This document shows, one piece after another, positions 1 through 11,308 of a stretch of DNA of 64,000 bases. A program made the position numbers and the translations under genes. Positions within the stretch are counted from its first letter, which is position 1, and each line of letters starts with the position of its first letter. This DNA is from Pseudomonas iridis (GTDB lineage Bacteria > Pseudomonadota > Gammaproteobacteria > Pseudomonadales > Pseudomonadaceae). Where the stretch lies: the NCBI RefSeq assembly GCF_017980685.1, contig NZ_JACXXO010000006.1, positions 225,724 through 289,723 of the forward strand, in the 5' to 3' direction. Under the pieces are notes generated by a model, which saw only the letters and a list, made by a program, of their open reading frames with translations, was not told where the DNA came from and did not search any database.

Positions 1-1065
1 GGCAGCGAAGTCCAGCGCGATGTCAGCCTGAACCGCGCTGAAGAGAAACTCGTGGAAATGAGCAACGGCTGTATCTGTTGTACATTACGCGAAGACTTGC
101 TTGAAGAAGTCAGCAAACTCGCGCGAGAAGGGCGGTTCGATTATTTGCTGATCGAATCCACCGGTATCTCGGAGCCATTACCCGTCGCAGAGACTTTCAC
201 CTTCCGCGATGAGCAAGGCCAAAGCCTCGCCGACATCGCCCGTCTGGACACCATGGTGACTGTAGTCGACGGCGTGAATTTTCTGCTCGACTACCAGGCC
301 GCCGAAAGTCTTGCCTCTCGTGGCGAAACGCTTGGCGAAGAGGACGAGCGCTCCATCACCGACTTGCTGATCGAGCAGATCGAGTTTGCCGACGTGCTAC
401 TGATCAGCAAAATCGATTTGATCAGCCAGCACGAGCGCGAGGAATTGACCGCCATCCTCAAACGGCTCAACGCACAAGCCGAAATCATCCCTATGGTGAT
501 GGGCGAAGTACCGTTGGAGAAGATTCTCAACACCGGCCGCTTCGACTTCGAGAAAGCTGCGCAAGCACCCGGCTGGTTAAAGGAGTTGCGCGGTGAGCAC
601 GTCGCAGAAACCGAGGAGTACGGGATTGCCTCCACCGCCTACCGGGCGCGTCGACCGTTTCATCCGCAACGCTTTTTCAGCTTCATTGATCGTCCATGGC
701 TCAACGGCAAGCTGCTGCGCTCCAAAGGGTTTTTCTGGCTGGCGAGCAAGCCCAACGATGCCGGCAGTTGGTCGCAGGCCGGTGGCTTGATGCGCCATGG
801 TTTTGCCGGGCGCTGGTGGCGTTTCGTGCCGAAAAGCCAATGGCCGCAGGATCAGGAAAGTACCGTCGCGATCATGGAAAACTGGATACCGAGTGTCGGA
901 GATTGCCGTCAGGAGTTGGTATTTATCGGTCAGAACATCAATTTCGTACAGCTATCTGCCGAGCTCGATGCGTGTCTGCTGACCGACGATGAAATGGCAC
1001 TGGGTGCGGAAGGCTGGCGATTGCTGCCAGATCCATTCGGCCCTTGGCACGAGGAGGCCGCCTGA
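1..1065 (+). CDS. COG0523 (CobW/ZigA-type) GTPase, 5' end outside window
   Basis: Partial metal-chaperone GTPase. The frame is open from base 1, so the start and the Walker A region lie upstream; 354 residues are visible. The family signature CxCC (NGCICC) is at about residues 21-26, followed by a guanine-specificity SKID segment and a C-terminal CobW_C domain. Members bind GTP and deliver or conserve metal, often zinc, for cytosolic metalloenzymes. The stop overlaps the start of the DUF1826 gene (TGATG), so the two are co-translated. A second COG0523 gene follows at 2118. Family assignment is firm; zinc as the metal is inferred from known Zur-controlled neighbourhoods in pseudomonads. Confidence 0.9.
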   Translation, partial: GSEVQRDVSLNRAEEKLVEMSNGCICCTLREDLLEEVSKLAREGRFDYLLIESTGISEPLPVAETFTFRDEQGQSLADIARLDTMVTVVDGVNFLLDYQAAESLASRGETLGEEDERSITDLLIEQIEFADVLLISKIDLISQHEREELTAILKRLNAQAEIIPMVMGEVPLEKILNTGRFDFEKAAQAPGWLKELRGEHVAETEEYGIASTAYRARRPFHPQRFFSFIDRPWLNGKLLRSKGFFWLASKPNDAGSWSQAGGLMRHGFAGRWWRFVPKSQWPQDQESTVAIMENWIPSVGDCRQELVFIGQNINFVQLSAELDACLLTDDEMALGAEGWRLLPDPFGPWHEEAA

Positions 1066-1715
1066 TGCTTGCGATGACGCTGCTGCGAGACCGTACGCGC
1101 TCACAGCATCAGGGCCCGACCCCCAAGGCGCTGAGCCGAATTCTTAACGATGAAATAAACCTCGCCGTATGGCAGCGACATATGCCGCTGCACATCGCCG
1201 AATTCGCAAGGTTATTACTCTCGCTAAACGAGCCGTTGGCAGAGTCGTTATGTCTGGAATTGGCCGACGAAGACGCCGAGCCTGATCTCAGCGGACTGGC
1301 CTCGGGCTTGCGCGATCTGGAAGGCTACGAAGGCTTCATCGCCGATCTGAAATGGCTGGTCAGTGCCTTCGCTTGCCTGCTCGGTGCGCGGCGTATCGGT
1401 TTGCGCCTGCGGGTGCTGGATAAAGCCATGTGCCCGCGGTTCCACGTCGATCATGTGCCGGTGCGCTTGATCACAACTTATGCTGGCGTCGGCAGTGAGT
1501 GGCTGAAGGAGGGCGCCATGGATCGGCGCCAACTGGGCCAGGCCAACGCCGAGCCGACGGACACAACGCAGATCCAGCAACTCAAGAGCGGCGAGGTGGC
1601 GTTATTAAAAGGTGAAAAATGGCACGGCAATGAAGGTTTCGGCTTGATCCACCGCTCGCCGCAACCGGCACCGGGCGAGCGCCGCTTGATCCTGACCCTC
1701 GACTGGCTTGGCTAA
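1065..1715 (+). CDS. DUF1826 domain protein
   Basis: 216-residue cytosolic protein with no signal or membrane segment. It matches what I know of DUF1826, a family commonly found beside COG0523 GTPases in Zur regulons. A conserved-looking stretch near residue 126 contains CPRFHVDHVPVRL; its His/Asp/His could bind metal, but no activity is established. The ATG at 1065 overlaps the upstream stop and has a strong GAGGAGG ribosome site at 1051-1057, so it is preferred over a TTG at 1044. Translational coupling to the GTPase suggests that the two act together. Confidence 0.8.
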   Translation: MLAMTLLRDRTRSQHQGPTPKALSRILNDEINLAVWQRHMPLHIAEFARLLLSLNEPLAESLCLELADEDAEPDLSGLASGLRDLEGYEGFIADLKWLVSAFACLLGARRIGLRLRVLDKAMCPRFHVDHVPVRLITTYAGVGSEWLKEGAMDRRQLGQANAEPTDTTQIQQLKSGEVALLKGEKWHGNEGFGLIHRSPQPAPGERRLILTLDWLG

Positions 1716-1719
1716 CGCC

Positions 1720-2082
1720 TCATGGCTTGAGCCATGTGCCCTGGCTCTGGCCCTCGCAGTAAGGCTTTAGATAAGCGGCGTCAGTGGCGACGCCGTAATA
1801 GTGGATGTCCTGGCGATAGGGCATATTGGCAACTTGTGCGTTGTTGCACACGCCGAAAGCGCCGCTGGGGCATTGATCGACGTACTGCACGTCGACTTTC
1901 TGCCCGGCCAGCGCGGGTTGGCAAAAACCGTCGTTGAACAGTTTTGCCGGGATGTTGCGGTTCTGCTGGCAGACTTTAACGTCCAGCCGCTCGCTCTGAC
2001 TGTGCACCACGCAGGCCTGAGCCAACACCTTGCTGGACACCAGCAGCAACAGCAACGACCATCCCATCCAACGCATTTTCAA
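1720..2082 (-). CDS. small secreted Cys-containing protein, unknown function
   Basis: 120 residues beginning with a typical Sec signal peptide (about residues 1-22, KMRWMGWSLLLLLVSSKVLAQ). The mature part has six Cys, consistent with disulfides in the periplasm. I do not recognise the family. It is convergent with the DUF1826 gene (4 bp apart) and divergent from the second COG0523 gene (35 bp apart). GAGGAG lies 8 nt before the ATG. Its position inside a putative zinc block suggests a role with metals, but nothing in the sequence proves this. Confidence 0.7.
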   Translation of the reverse strand: MKMRWMGWSLLLLLVSSKVLAQACVVHSQSERLDVKVCQQNRNIPAKLFNDGFCQPALAGQKVDVQYVDQCPSGAFGVCNNAQVANMPYRQDIHYYGVATDAAYLKPYCEGQSQGTWLKP

Positions 2083-2117
2083 TCTCCTCAGAAACTTTCC
2101 TTAGAAAATCCCCGGCC

Positions 2118-3083
2118 ATGTTGCAGAACATTCCTGTCCACGTCATCGCAGGCCCACTCGGCGCCGGCAAGACCAGCCTGATCCGCCAGCTCATGGCGCA
2201 ACGCCCTGAAGGCGAGCGCTGGGCGGTGCTGATCAACGAGTTCGGCCAGATCGGCCTCGACGCCGCTCTACTGACCCGCGACGGCGATGGTATCGCACTG
2301 GGGGAAGTGGCCGGGGGCTGTTTGTGTTGCGTCAATGGGGCGCCGTTTCAGATTGGTCTTGGGCGTTTATTGCGTAAGGCGAAACCAGATCGGCTGTTTA
2401 TCGAGCCCTCCGGGCTGGGCCACCCTGCGCAATTGCTCAAGCAGTTGAGTGAAGCGCCATGGCTGGGTGTGCTGGCGGTTCAGCCGTGCGTTCTGGTGCT
2501 GGATGCCCAGGCACTCAATGCGGGGAAAGCGCTGCCGGCAGCGCAGCAGGATGCGCTGGCCAGCGCGGGTTTACTGGTGTTGAACAAGGCCGAAAACCTT
2601 TCTGAAACTGTCAGGCAGAAGATTGCCAGTCAGTTGCCGCCAGTCAGACTCGTCTGGGCGCAACAGGCGCAATTGCCCTTGAGCGAATTGCCGGGGCTGG
2701 CCGTGCGAGCGGTGGCGGGTGTGGATAACCTGATCGTGCCCAAAGGATTGGCGCAGATGCCGGCGGTCTGGAGCGATCCGACACTGCCGATTTGCCTGAG
2801 CCAGGCCCAGGACGGTGGTTGGAGTAACGGTTGGCGTTGGCATCCGAGCCAGACGTTCGACTCAAAAAAGGTCGCAGCCTGGCTGCAAAGCCTTGTCTGG
2901 AAAAGGGCAAAACTGGTTATCCACAGCACCAATGGCTGGGTTTCAGCGAATGCTCTGGAGAACGCTGATCTGCACTGGCAGCCCAGTGAATGGCGGCGCG
3001 ATTCGCGGATCGAGCTGATTTTCGCTCAAGTGCAGGATGTTGGCGTGTTGCAGAGCGCGTTAGCGGGTTGTCGAGTCGATTGA
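2118..3083 (+). CDS. COG0523 (CobW-type) GTPase, second paralogue
   Basis: 321-residue GTPase with Walker A GPLGAGKTS near residues 12-20, the COG0523 hallmark GGCLCC near residues 71-76, IEPSG switch residues, a LVLNKAE guanine-specificity segment and a shortened CobW C-terminal domain. The family couples GTP hydrolysis to metal transfer. It is clearly different from the paralogue at 1-1065, which suggests separate client proteins or metals. ATG at 2118. The intergenic space on its 5' side is only 35 bp, so its promoter probably overlaps the divergent small gene. I saw no Zur-like palindrome there. Confidence 0.87.
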   Translation: MLQNIPVHVIAGPLGAGKTSLIRQLMAQRPEGERWAVLINEFGQIGLDAALLTRDGDGIALGEVAGGCLCCVNGAPFQIGLGRLLRKAKPDRLFIEPSGLGHPAQLLKQLSEAPWLGVLAVQPCVLVLDAQALNAGKALPAAQQDALASAGLLVLNKAENLSETVRQKIASQLPPVRLVWAQQAQLPLSELPGLAVRAVAGVDNLIVPKGLAQMPAVWSDPTLPICLSQAQDGGWSNGWRWHPSQTFDSKKVAAWLQSLVWKRAKLVIHSTNGWVSANALENADLHWQPSEWRRDSRIELIFAQVQDVGVLQSALAGCRVD

Positions 3084-3096
3084 GATCTTTTGATTT

Positions 3097-3510
3097 CTAC
3101 GGCTTCCACTTGGTGTGTTCCTGCCGCCACTGACTCAGCTCGATCACTTCAGCCCGTGGCTTGTGCACCTCGACAACCGGGGGCGTGTCGTCGAACGGTG
3201 CCGGGTAGGGCGCCAATTCGATCTGCGCACTGTGGGCGCCGAACTGGGTGATGGTGCCGTTGTGGCGGCTTTCGCCTGTCACGGTGAACTCGAAGTTGTA
3301 CACCCGCGCCAGTCGCCGGCGACCGCTGGCATCCTTGATAAAACCAATCTTCTTCAACGCGACGTTGCCGTCCAGCAGCTCCACACCGACGTTGATGCAA
3401 TGCTGTTTGACCCGCTCCAGCGCCCGCTCGCGCAAGCCGTGGTTGTGCCATAGCCACGCGCCAGCGGCGGCGAACAGTATCAGCACGAAGATGTTTTCGA
3501 GGGTCAGCAT
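3097..3510 (-). CDS. DUF3301 domain protein
   Basis: 137 residues. An N-terminal hydrophobic segment (about residues 3-20, ENIFVLILFAAAGAWLW) anchors it in the inner membrane; the rest is soluble, with a C-terminal basic/Trp tail. It resembles DUF3301, a small proteobacterial family of unknown role. The ATG at 3510 is chosen because GGAG stands about 10 nt upstream; a TTG two codons earlier is possible. It is divergent from pdxY with 117 bp between the starts. Confidence 0.7.
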   Translation of the reverse strand: MLTLENIFVLILFAAAGAWLWHNHGLRERALERVKQHCINVGVELLDGNVALKKIGFIKDASGRRRLARVYNFEFTVTGESRHNGTITQFGAHSAQIELAPYPAPFDDTPPVVEVHKPRAEVIELSQWRQEHTKWKP

Positions 3511-3627
3511 CAACAATGAACTCCAAAAGTTAGCGCCAGCTTAACTGCGTCGCCGGTCTGTCGTACAGGCTGCGTTTCGTCGCATACTGCGCGGCTTGAA
3601 TTTCAATCGTTTTACGGAAAAACCCGA

Positions 3628-4500
3628 ATGAAACGTACGCCTCATCTGCTCGCCATTCAGTCCCATGTGGTGTTCGGCCACGCCGGCAATAGCGCCGCAG
3701 TATTTCCGATGCAGCGGGTCGGGGTGAATGTCTGGCCGCTCAACACGGTGCAGTTTTCCAATCACACCCAGTACGGCCAGTGGGCCGGCGAAGTGCTGGC
3801 GCCGCAACAGATTCCCGAGCTGGTTGAAGGCATTGCGGCCATTGGCGAGCTGGGCAATTGCGATGCGGTGCTGTCCGGTTATCTCGGCAGCGCAGCGCAG
3901 GGCCGGGCTATTCTTAGTGGCGTGGCGCGCATCAAATCGGTCAATCCGAAAGCGCTGTACCTGTGCGACCCGGTGATGGGCCATCCGGAGAAAGGTTGCA
4001 GCGTGCCAACGGAGGTCAGCGATTTCCTGCTGGAAGAAGCGGCGGCTGTGGCAGACATCATGTGTCCGAACCAGTTGGAGCTGGACAGTTTTTCCGGTCG
4101 CAAGCCGCAATCGCTGTTCGATTGCCTGGCAATGGCGAGGGCCCTGTTGGCTCGCGGGCCGAAAGCCATTCTGGTCAAGCATCTGGACTACCCGGGTAAA
4201 CCGGCAGAGGGTTTCGAGATGTTGTTGGTGACCGCCGAGGGCAGTTGGCACCTGCGCCGTCCGCTGCTGGCGTTTCCGCGTCAGCCGGTGGGCGTGGGCG
4301 ATCTGACGTCCGGCCTGTTTCTGGCGCGCGTGCTGCTGGGCGACAGTCTGGTGGCGGCGTTCGAGTTCACGGCGGCAGCGGTGCATGAGGTGCTGCTGGA
4401 AACGCAGGCGTGCGCCAGTTACGAGTTGCAACTGGTGCGGGCGCAGGATCGTATTGCGCATCCGCGGGTGAAATTCGAGGCGACGGTAATCAGTTTGTAA
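3628..4500 (+). CDS. pdxY: pyridoxal kinase PdxY
   Basis: 290 residues, the usual length for PdxY. It phosphorylates pyridoxal to pyridoxal 5'-phosphate in the B6 salvage pathway (ribokinase/PfkB-like fold, cytosol). Supporting segments are the N-terminal [12 protein letters not shown], the substrate-loop [12 protein letters not shown], the [11 protein letters not shown] segment and the C-terminal [10 protein letters not shown], whose Asp is the catalytic base in this family. Monocistronic, ending before a REP pair that separates it from a convergent thioesterase gene. Confidence 0.95.
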   Translation: MKRTPHLLAIQSHVVFGHAGNSAAVFPMQRVGVNVWPLNTVQFSNHTQYGQWAGEVLAPQQIPELVEGIAAIGELGNCDAVLSGYLGSAAQGRAILSGVARIKSVNPKALYLCDPVMGHPEKGCSVPTEVSDFLLEEAAAVADIMCPNQLELDSFSGRKPQSLFDCLAMARALLARGPKAILVKHLDYPGKPAEGFEMLLVTAEGSWHLRRPLLAFPRQPVGVGDLTSGLFLARVLLGDSLVAAFEFTAAAVHEVLLETQACASYELQLVRAQDRIAHPRVKFEATVISL

Positions 4501-4516
4501 GACTGCGTTGCCCCCA

Positions 4517-4580
4517 TTCGCGAGCAGGCTCGCTCCCACAGGTACCGCGTGAACCCTGTGGGAGCGAGCCTGCTCGCGAA
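4517..4580. repeat. REP pair, family A
   Basis: Two inverted copies of TGTGGGAGCGAGCCTGCTCG (extended by CGAA) face each other around a short spacer, forming a REPIN-like unit between the convergent 3' ends of pdxY and the thioesterase gene. The same unit recurs eight more times in the window. Confidence 0.9.
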
Positions 4581-4603
4581 AGCGGTCGTCAGATCGCTAC
4601 CAA

Positions 4604-5086
4604 TCAAGCGTCGCCCTTGATCTCCTGATAACGCTTTTCCAGCTCCTGGCGAATCTGCCGGCGCTGCTGCGCCTGCATGTAGCGGCGCTTGTCCTCGCTG
4701 TTCTGCGGTTGCAGCGGCGGTACAGCGGCCGGTTTGCGCTGGTCATCCACCGCGACCATGGTGAAGAAGCAGCTGTTGGTGTGGCGCACCGAGCGCTCGC
4801 GGATGTTTTCGGTGACGACTTTGATGCCGACTTCCATCGAGGTGTTGCCGGTGTAGTTGACCGACGCCAGGAAGGTCACCAGTTCGCCGACATGGATCGG
4901 CTCGCGGAAAATCACCTGATCCACAGACAGTGTCACCACGTAACGGCCGGCGTAGCGGCTCGCGCAGGCATAGGCCACTTCGTCGAGATATTTGAGCAGG
5001 GTGCCGCCGTGGACATTGCCAGAGAAATTGGCCATGTCGGGGGTCATCAGTACCGTCATCGACAGCTGGGCGTTTCCGGGTTCCAT
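4604..5086 (-). CDS. acyl-CoA thioesterase (hotdog fold, YciA/ACOT type)
   Basis: 160 residues. The hotdog core carries the N-terminal catalytic-helix region MTPDMANFSGNVHGGTLLK with the conserved HGG, then VDQVIFREP and a GNTSMEVGIKV strand. A charged, probably helical tail (residues about 125-160) follows. It hydrolyses acyl-CoA to free acid plus CoA; chain-length preference cannot be read from sequence. The ATG at 5086 has GAGAA just upstream and matches relatives as I remember them; a TTG at 5104 is less likely. A second thioesterase gene of different sequence lies at 44090. Confidence 0.88.
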   Translation of the reverse strand: MEPGNAQLSMTVLMTPDMANFSGNVHGGTLLKYLDEVAYACASRYAGRYVVTLSVDQVIFREPIHVGELVTFLASVNYTGNTSMEVGIKVVTENIRERSVRHTNSCFFTMVAVDDQRKPAAVPPLQPQNSEDKRRYMQAQQRRQIRQELEKRYQEIKGDA

Positions 5087-5367
5087 AACGTTCTCACGGA
5101 TCAAGGCTGGTTTGCTGGAAGCACCTCTGCGGGCGCCTGGTCACTTTTCAAAAGCACCGTTATCGGGACGCCGGGCGACTGGCTGCCGTCACGCCGGGAT
5201 CGATCTGTTTCCTAATATTGCACCGCCTTTCAGTGGGAAGTCGCGGTGTTAACCTGCAAAAGCCCTACCCAAGGGCAATTCCCACACGAAAAGCGGATTT
5301 TTACCCTGGCTCGATCAGATCTTTCTGATGCCTGACGACGAGCCTCGTCATTCAAGGAGCCCACGCC
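5087..5367. other. intergenic region between divergent thioesterase and antiporter genes
   Basis: 281 bp without a supported gene. It must hold both promoters. AAGGAG at 5354-5359 is the ribosome site of the antiporter gene. No clear operator or hairpin was seen. Confidence 0.6.
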
Positions 5368-7131
5368 ATGCATGCCATCAGTTTTATTCAGGATCTGGCA
5401 GTGATCATGTTGGTCGCGGGCGTGGTGACGGTGTTGTTCCATCGTTTCAAGCAGCCGGTGGTGCTGGGTTATATCGTCGCCGGCTTCATTATCGGCCCGC
5501 ACACCCCACCGTTCGGCCTGATCCACGATGAAGAAACCATCAAGACACTCGCCGAGCTGGGGGTGATTTTCCTGATGTTCTGCCTCGGGCTGGAGTTCAG
5601 CCTGCGCAAGTTGTTCAAGGTGGGCGCCACGGCGTTCATCGCAGCGTTCCTCGAAATCGTCCTGATGATCTGGATCGGCTACGAAATTGGCCGCTGGTTC
5701 GACTGGAACACCATGGATTCGCTGTTCCTCGGCGCGATCCTGGCGATCTCTTCGACCACCATCATCGTCAAGGCGCTCAACGATCTGAAGATGAAGAACG
5801 AGCGCTTCGCACAGTTGATCTTCGGCGTCCTGATCGTTGAGGACATCCTCGGTATCGGCATCATTGCCTTGCTGTCGAGCATCGCGGTCAGCGGTACGGT
5901 GAGCTCCGGCGAAGTGTTTTCCACTGTCGGCAAATTGTCGCTATTCATGATCGTCGCGCTGGTGATCGGCATTCTGCTGGTGCCGCGTTTGCTGGCTTAC
6001 GTCGCCAAATTCGAAAGCAACGAGATGCTGCTGATCACCGTGCTGGGCCTGTGTTTCGGCTTTTGCCTGCTGGTGGTCAAACTTGAATACAGCATGGTGC
6101 TCGGCGCATTCCTGATCGGCGCGATCATGGCCGAGTCGCGGCAACTGCTGAAAATCGAGCGACTGATCGAACCGGTTCGCGACCTGTTCAGCGCAATCTT
6201 CTTCGTCGCCATCGGCCTGATGCTCGACCCGATGATTCTGCTGCAATACGCCTGGCCGATTGCCGTGATTACGGTAGCCGTGGTACTCGGCAAGATACTG
6301 TCCTGCGGGCTCGGTGCGTTTATCGCAGGCAATGACGGACGCACCTCACTGCGGGTAGGGATGGGACTTTCACAGATCGGCGAATTTTCCTTCATCATCG
6401 CCGCGCTGGGCATGACGCTGCAGGTCACCAGCAACTTCCTCTATCCGGTGGCCGTGGCCGTCTCGGTGATTACCACGCTCCTGACGCCGTACTTGATCCG
6501 CTCCGCCGATCCACTGTCGATCAAACTGGCCGCCGCGATGCCGCAGCGTTTGGGGCGGGTGCTGGGGATGTATGGTGAATGGCTGCGCAGCATTCAGCCG
6601 CAGGGCGAGGGGGCGATGCTGGCGTCGATCATCCGGCGAATCCTGTTGCAGGTCGGAGTGAATCTTGCGCTGGTCATCGCGATCTTCTTCTCGGGTGCGT
6701 TCTTCGCCGAGCGTATCTCGACGTATCTGCAAGACTGGATCAGCGATCCGAGCTGGCAGAAAGCGTTGATCTGGGGCGGCGCTTTGCTGGTGTCGTTGCC
6801 GTTTCTGATCGCGGCCTATCGCAAGCTCAAGGCGCTATCGATGCTGTTGGCCGAGATGGGCGTGAAGCCGGAGATGGCGGGGCGGCACACGCAGCGAGTG
6901 CGCCGGGTGATCTCCGAGGTGATCCCGATTCTCTCGCTGCTGGTGATTTTCCTGCTGCTGGCAGCCTTGTCGGCCAGTATTCTGCCGACCAACAAGTTGC
7001 TCGTGCTGATCGCCGTGGTCGCGGCCGCCGTGGCGGCCCTGCTCTGGCGCTGGTTTATCCGCGTGCACACGCGGATGCAGGTGGCCTTGCTGGAAACCCT
7101 CGACAACCACAAGGAGTCGTCGGGGCACTGA
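5368..7131 (+). CDS. CPA2-family monovalent cation:proton antiporter (KefB/YbaL-like)
   Basis: 587-residue polytopic inner-membrane protein. The N-terminal 390 residues form a Na+/H+ exchanger domain of about 12 helices, with the family segments GYIVAGFIIGPHTPP, LGVIFLMFCLGLEFS, SSTTIIVKAL, VEDILGIGII and GLSQIGEFSFI. It most likely exchanges K+ or Na+ for H+. Unlike KefB/KefC it has no TrkA-N/RCK nucleotide-binding domain. Instead, residues about 415-560 carry four further hydrophobic helices. AAGGAG lies 9 nt before the ATG. Monocistronic. The ion specificity is unknown. Confidence 0.87.
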   Translation: MHAISFIQDLAVIMLVAGVVTVLFHRFKQPVVLGYIVAGFIIGPHTPPFGLIHDEETIKTLAELGVIFLMFCLGLEFSLRKLFKVGATAFIAAFLEIVLMIWIGYEIGRWFDWNTMDSLFLGAILAISSTTIIVKALNDLKMKNERFAQLIFGVLIVEDILGIGIIALLSSIAVSGTVSSGEVFSTVGKLSLFMIVALVIGILLVPRLLAYVAKFESNEMLLITVLGLCFGFCLLVVKLEYSMVLGAFLIGAIMAESRQLLKIERLIEPVRDLFSAIFFVAIGLMLDPMILLQYAWPIAVITVAVVLGKILSCGLGAFIAGNDGRTSLRVGMGLSQIGEFSFIIAALGMTLQVTSNFLYPVAVAVSVITTLLTPYLIRSADPLSIKLAAAMPQRLGRVLGMYGEWLRSIQPQGEGAMLASIIRRILLQVGVNLALVIAIFFSGAFFAERISTYLQDWISDPSWQKALIWGGALLVSLPFLIAAYRKLKALSMLLAEMGVKPEMAGRHTQRVRRVISEVIPILSLLVIFLLLAALSASILPTNKLLVLIAVVAAAVAALLWRWFIRVHTRMQVALLETLDNHKESSGH

Positions 7132-7152
7132 CCACCCGGGGCGTTTGGCCAA

Positions 7153-7560
7153 TCAGCTTTCCAGCCAGACGTCCCGCGCCCAATGCCAGACCGATTCCCA
7201 GGTTTCTTCGGCAATCAGCTCTTCCTCGGCTTGCCACAACACCACAGTGCCGTCTTCTTCGACACAGTAATAGTCGTCGCCGTCCTGGCAGATTGGAATC
7301 AGGCTGCGATCCACACCGGCATCCCAGGCGTTGGCGGCGACATCCGGCAAGTAAGTGTGCGATTGCGGGTCGGTGACAGTTACCGGCTCCAGGCTACCGT
7401 AAACCACGTCGCTGACCGTCAGCAAAAACTCCCTGAAGACAAACGGAATATCGATGAACAGCTGTTCTTCGATTTCAACCAGCAGGTCTTCGTCAGGCAA
7501 CTCCAAAGGAACCGGTACCGGTTCGTTGGCTTCGCGCAGTTGTTCGATAATTTCTTCCAC
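7153..7560 (-). CDS. SMI1/KNR4 (SUKH) family protein
   Basis: 135-residue acidic protein. The pattern LVEIEEQLFIDIPFVFREFLLTVSD, then a Cys-Val-Glu-Glu stretch and a terminal Trp-rich helix (WESVWHWARDVW), fits the SMI1/KNR4 fold. Many SUKH proteins are immunity proteins of polymorphic toxins, but no toxin gene adjoins this one and similar stand-alone copies occur in pseudomonad core genomes. GTG start with AAGAGGA about 9 nt upstream. Function unknown. Confidence 0.75.
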   Translation of the reverse strand: MEEIIEQLREANEPVPVPLELPDEDLLVEIEEQLFIDIPFVFREFLLTVSDVVYGSLEPVTVTDPQSHTYLPDVAANAWDAGVDRSLIPICQDGDDYYCVEEDGTVVLWQAEEELIAEETWESVWHWARDVWLES

Positions 7561-7643
7561 GTCCGGGATCCTCTTGCTTGTATGGCGCGGTTTATATGGG
7601 CCGGTTTATACAGTAGCTTGCTATAGATGCAACCGCGAAATAG

Positions 7644-7671
7644 AAAAACCCCGGACAAGTCCGGGGTTTTT
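7644..7671. terminator. bidirectional intrinsic terminator
   Basis: Perfect stem ACCCCGGAC/GTCCGGGGT with a two-base loop, flanked by A5 and T5. It lies just beyond the 3' end of the Tim44-like gene on the minus strand and separates it from the SMI1 gene. Confidence 0.9.
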
Positions 7672-7698
7672 GTTACCGCATGCTTAACGCAGAGGGGA

Positions 7699-8571
7699 TC
7701 AGCCGTTCTGGCGGATACCGGCCACCAGCCAAGGCTGGTTCTCGCCCTGCGGACGTTCCATGTTCCAGCTTTCGCTGAACACTTCGCCCTGGTCGAAACG
7801 CGAGGTCTTCGACACACCGCTGAAGGTCAGGGTGGCGATGGTCTTGTCGGCACGGTCATCTACGCCGTCCAGTTGAACCTGGAGGTTGTCGATGTAGGTC
7901 GACTGGAAGGCGTCGCCCAGATCCGCACGCTCGCGCTTGAGGAACTCGAGCATCTGCGGGGTCACGAACTCGGCGATCTTGTCCATTTCGTTAGCGTCCC
8001 AGTGCTGCTGCAGCGACTGGAAGTGGCTGCGTGCAGCTTCAAGGAAGCTTTGCTCGTTGAACCAGGCCGGTGCGTTGATCACCGGACGGGCGGCAGCAGG
8101 TGCAGCCGAACCGCCGAAAATCGAACCCATGCCGGCAGGCTTCTGCTCGAACACTTCACGCTGCATCGGCGCGCCAGCTGGAGCCAGGTGCTCCTGCTGC
8201 TTGCGGCGACGAGCGGCGATGAAGCGGAAGATCACGAACGCGATCACGGCCATGATCAGGATGTCGAAGATCTGCATGCCCTGGAAGCCGCCGCCCATGA
8301 ACATGGAAGCGAGCAGACCACCGGCGGCGATACCGGCCAGAGGGCCGAGCCATTTCGAAGCACCGCCGGCCTTGGCAGCAGCGCCAGCGGCACCGGCAGC
8401 ACCAGCGGTCGCAGCAGCGCCGCCAGCTGCGGAAGAAGGAGCCATTTGGCTGGTCTGGTGCGACGGCGCAGCGCCGGCACTTTTGCCACCACCAAAGCGC
8501 TTGGCGTTGGCGTCGAGGCTCATCGTCAGGCCGATGCACAACGCCATGGCGATGCTAAGAAAACGTTTCAT
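7699..8571 (-). CDS. Tim44-like domain membrane protein
   Basis: 290 residues. A signal-like N terminus (MKRFLSIAMALCIGLTMSLDANA) is followed by an Ala/Gly/Ser-rich low-complexity stretch (about 25-85), a transmembrane helix near 98-118 ending in RRRKQ, and a C-terminal Tim44/MRP-L45-like domain (about 160-290, NTF2-like fold). Bacterial members are of unknown function; the mitochondrial relative tethers import components. The ATG at 8571 is chosen because it directly opens the signal sequence. No operon partners; a terminator follows it. Confidence 0.85.
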   Translation of the reverse strand: MKRFLSIAMALCIGLTMSLDANAKRFGGGKSAGAAPSHQTSQMAPSSAAGGAAATAGAAGAAGAAAKAGGASKWLGPLAGIAAGGLLASMFMGGGFQGMQIFDILIMAVIAFVIFRFIAARRRKQQEHLAPAGAPMQREVFEQKPAGMGSIFGGSAAPAAARPVINAPAWFNEQSFLEAARSHFQSLQQHWDANEMDKIAEFVTPQMLEFLKRERADLGDAFQSTYIDNLQVQLDGVDDRADKTIATLTFSGVSKTSRFDQGEVFSESWNMERPQGENQPWLVAGIRQNG

Positions 8572-8763
8572 AAAGGGAATTCCCGTTTGTGGAGACACGC
8601 GCGCCATGTTGCACAGCTGAAGTGTTACTGGCTAGCGAGAGAGTGTTTCGGGCTTTTGCCTGACAGGTTACGTTCAGCTCCGTCGGGGCAATCAGCGGAT
8701 GTACTTTTGGCTGTAGGAAAAGGCGATTGGTTCAGAGCGATTGGGGGTTAGAGCGCAGAATCC

Positions 8764-8852
8764 TGTGGGCGCGAGCCTGCTCGCGAAAGCCACACCGAGG
8801 TTTATCAGATAAACCGTGGTGATTTCCTTCGCGAGCAGGCTCGCTCCCACAG
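8764..8852. repeat. REP pair, family A
   Basis: Inverted pair of the GGGAGCGAGCCTGCTCGCGA element (left copy has one change, GGGCGCGAG) between the 3' end of uvrD and the start region of the Tim44-like gene. Confidence 0.85.
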
Positions 8853-8868
8853 AAAAGCGAAATCGGTG

Positions 8869-11052
<2,184 letters not shown>

Positions 11053-11308
11053 CGGGGCATTCTAGGGTGCGCCGCAGGCCCGGGCAAACCGAGCTTTGCA
11101 TTAGCCGATGAAAGTGCCGTCAATGACGACCGGTCGGTCACTGGCTACAGGCGTCAGCCCGCCTCACTCTGCGGGTCCCGCCGGCACCAAGGGAGGGAAA
11201 ACTTTCGATGAAATTGTGGTCCGGAGCGGTTTGGCATCGGGATCGGCTTGTGTATGCTCCGTCCACGTTTCGGGCGCACGCCCCCTTATAAGAACAAGAA
11301 CGTTGCCC

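Noticed and set aside
2083..2117. Zur box between the small Cys protein gene and the second COG0523 gene
   Set aside because: The spacer is only 35 bp and shows no palindrome of the expected GTTATA/TATAAC type.
3541..4539. 332-codon minus-strand frame over pdxY
   Set aside because: Arg/His/Gln-rich shadow frame extending through a REP element.
7153..7560. SMI1/KNR4 gene as immunity partner of a polymorphic toxin
   Set aside because: No toxin gene adjoins it; the toxin-like gene is 19 kb away.
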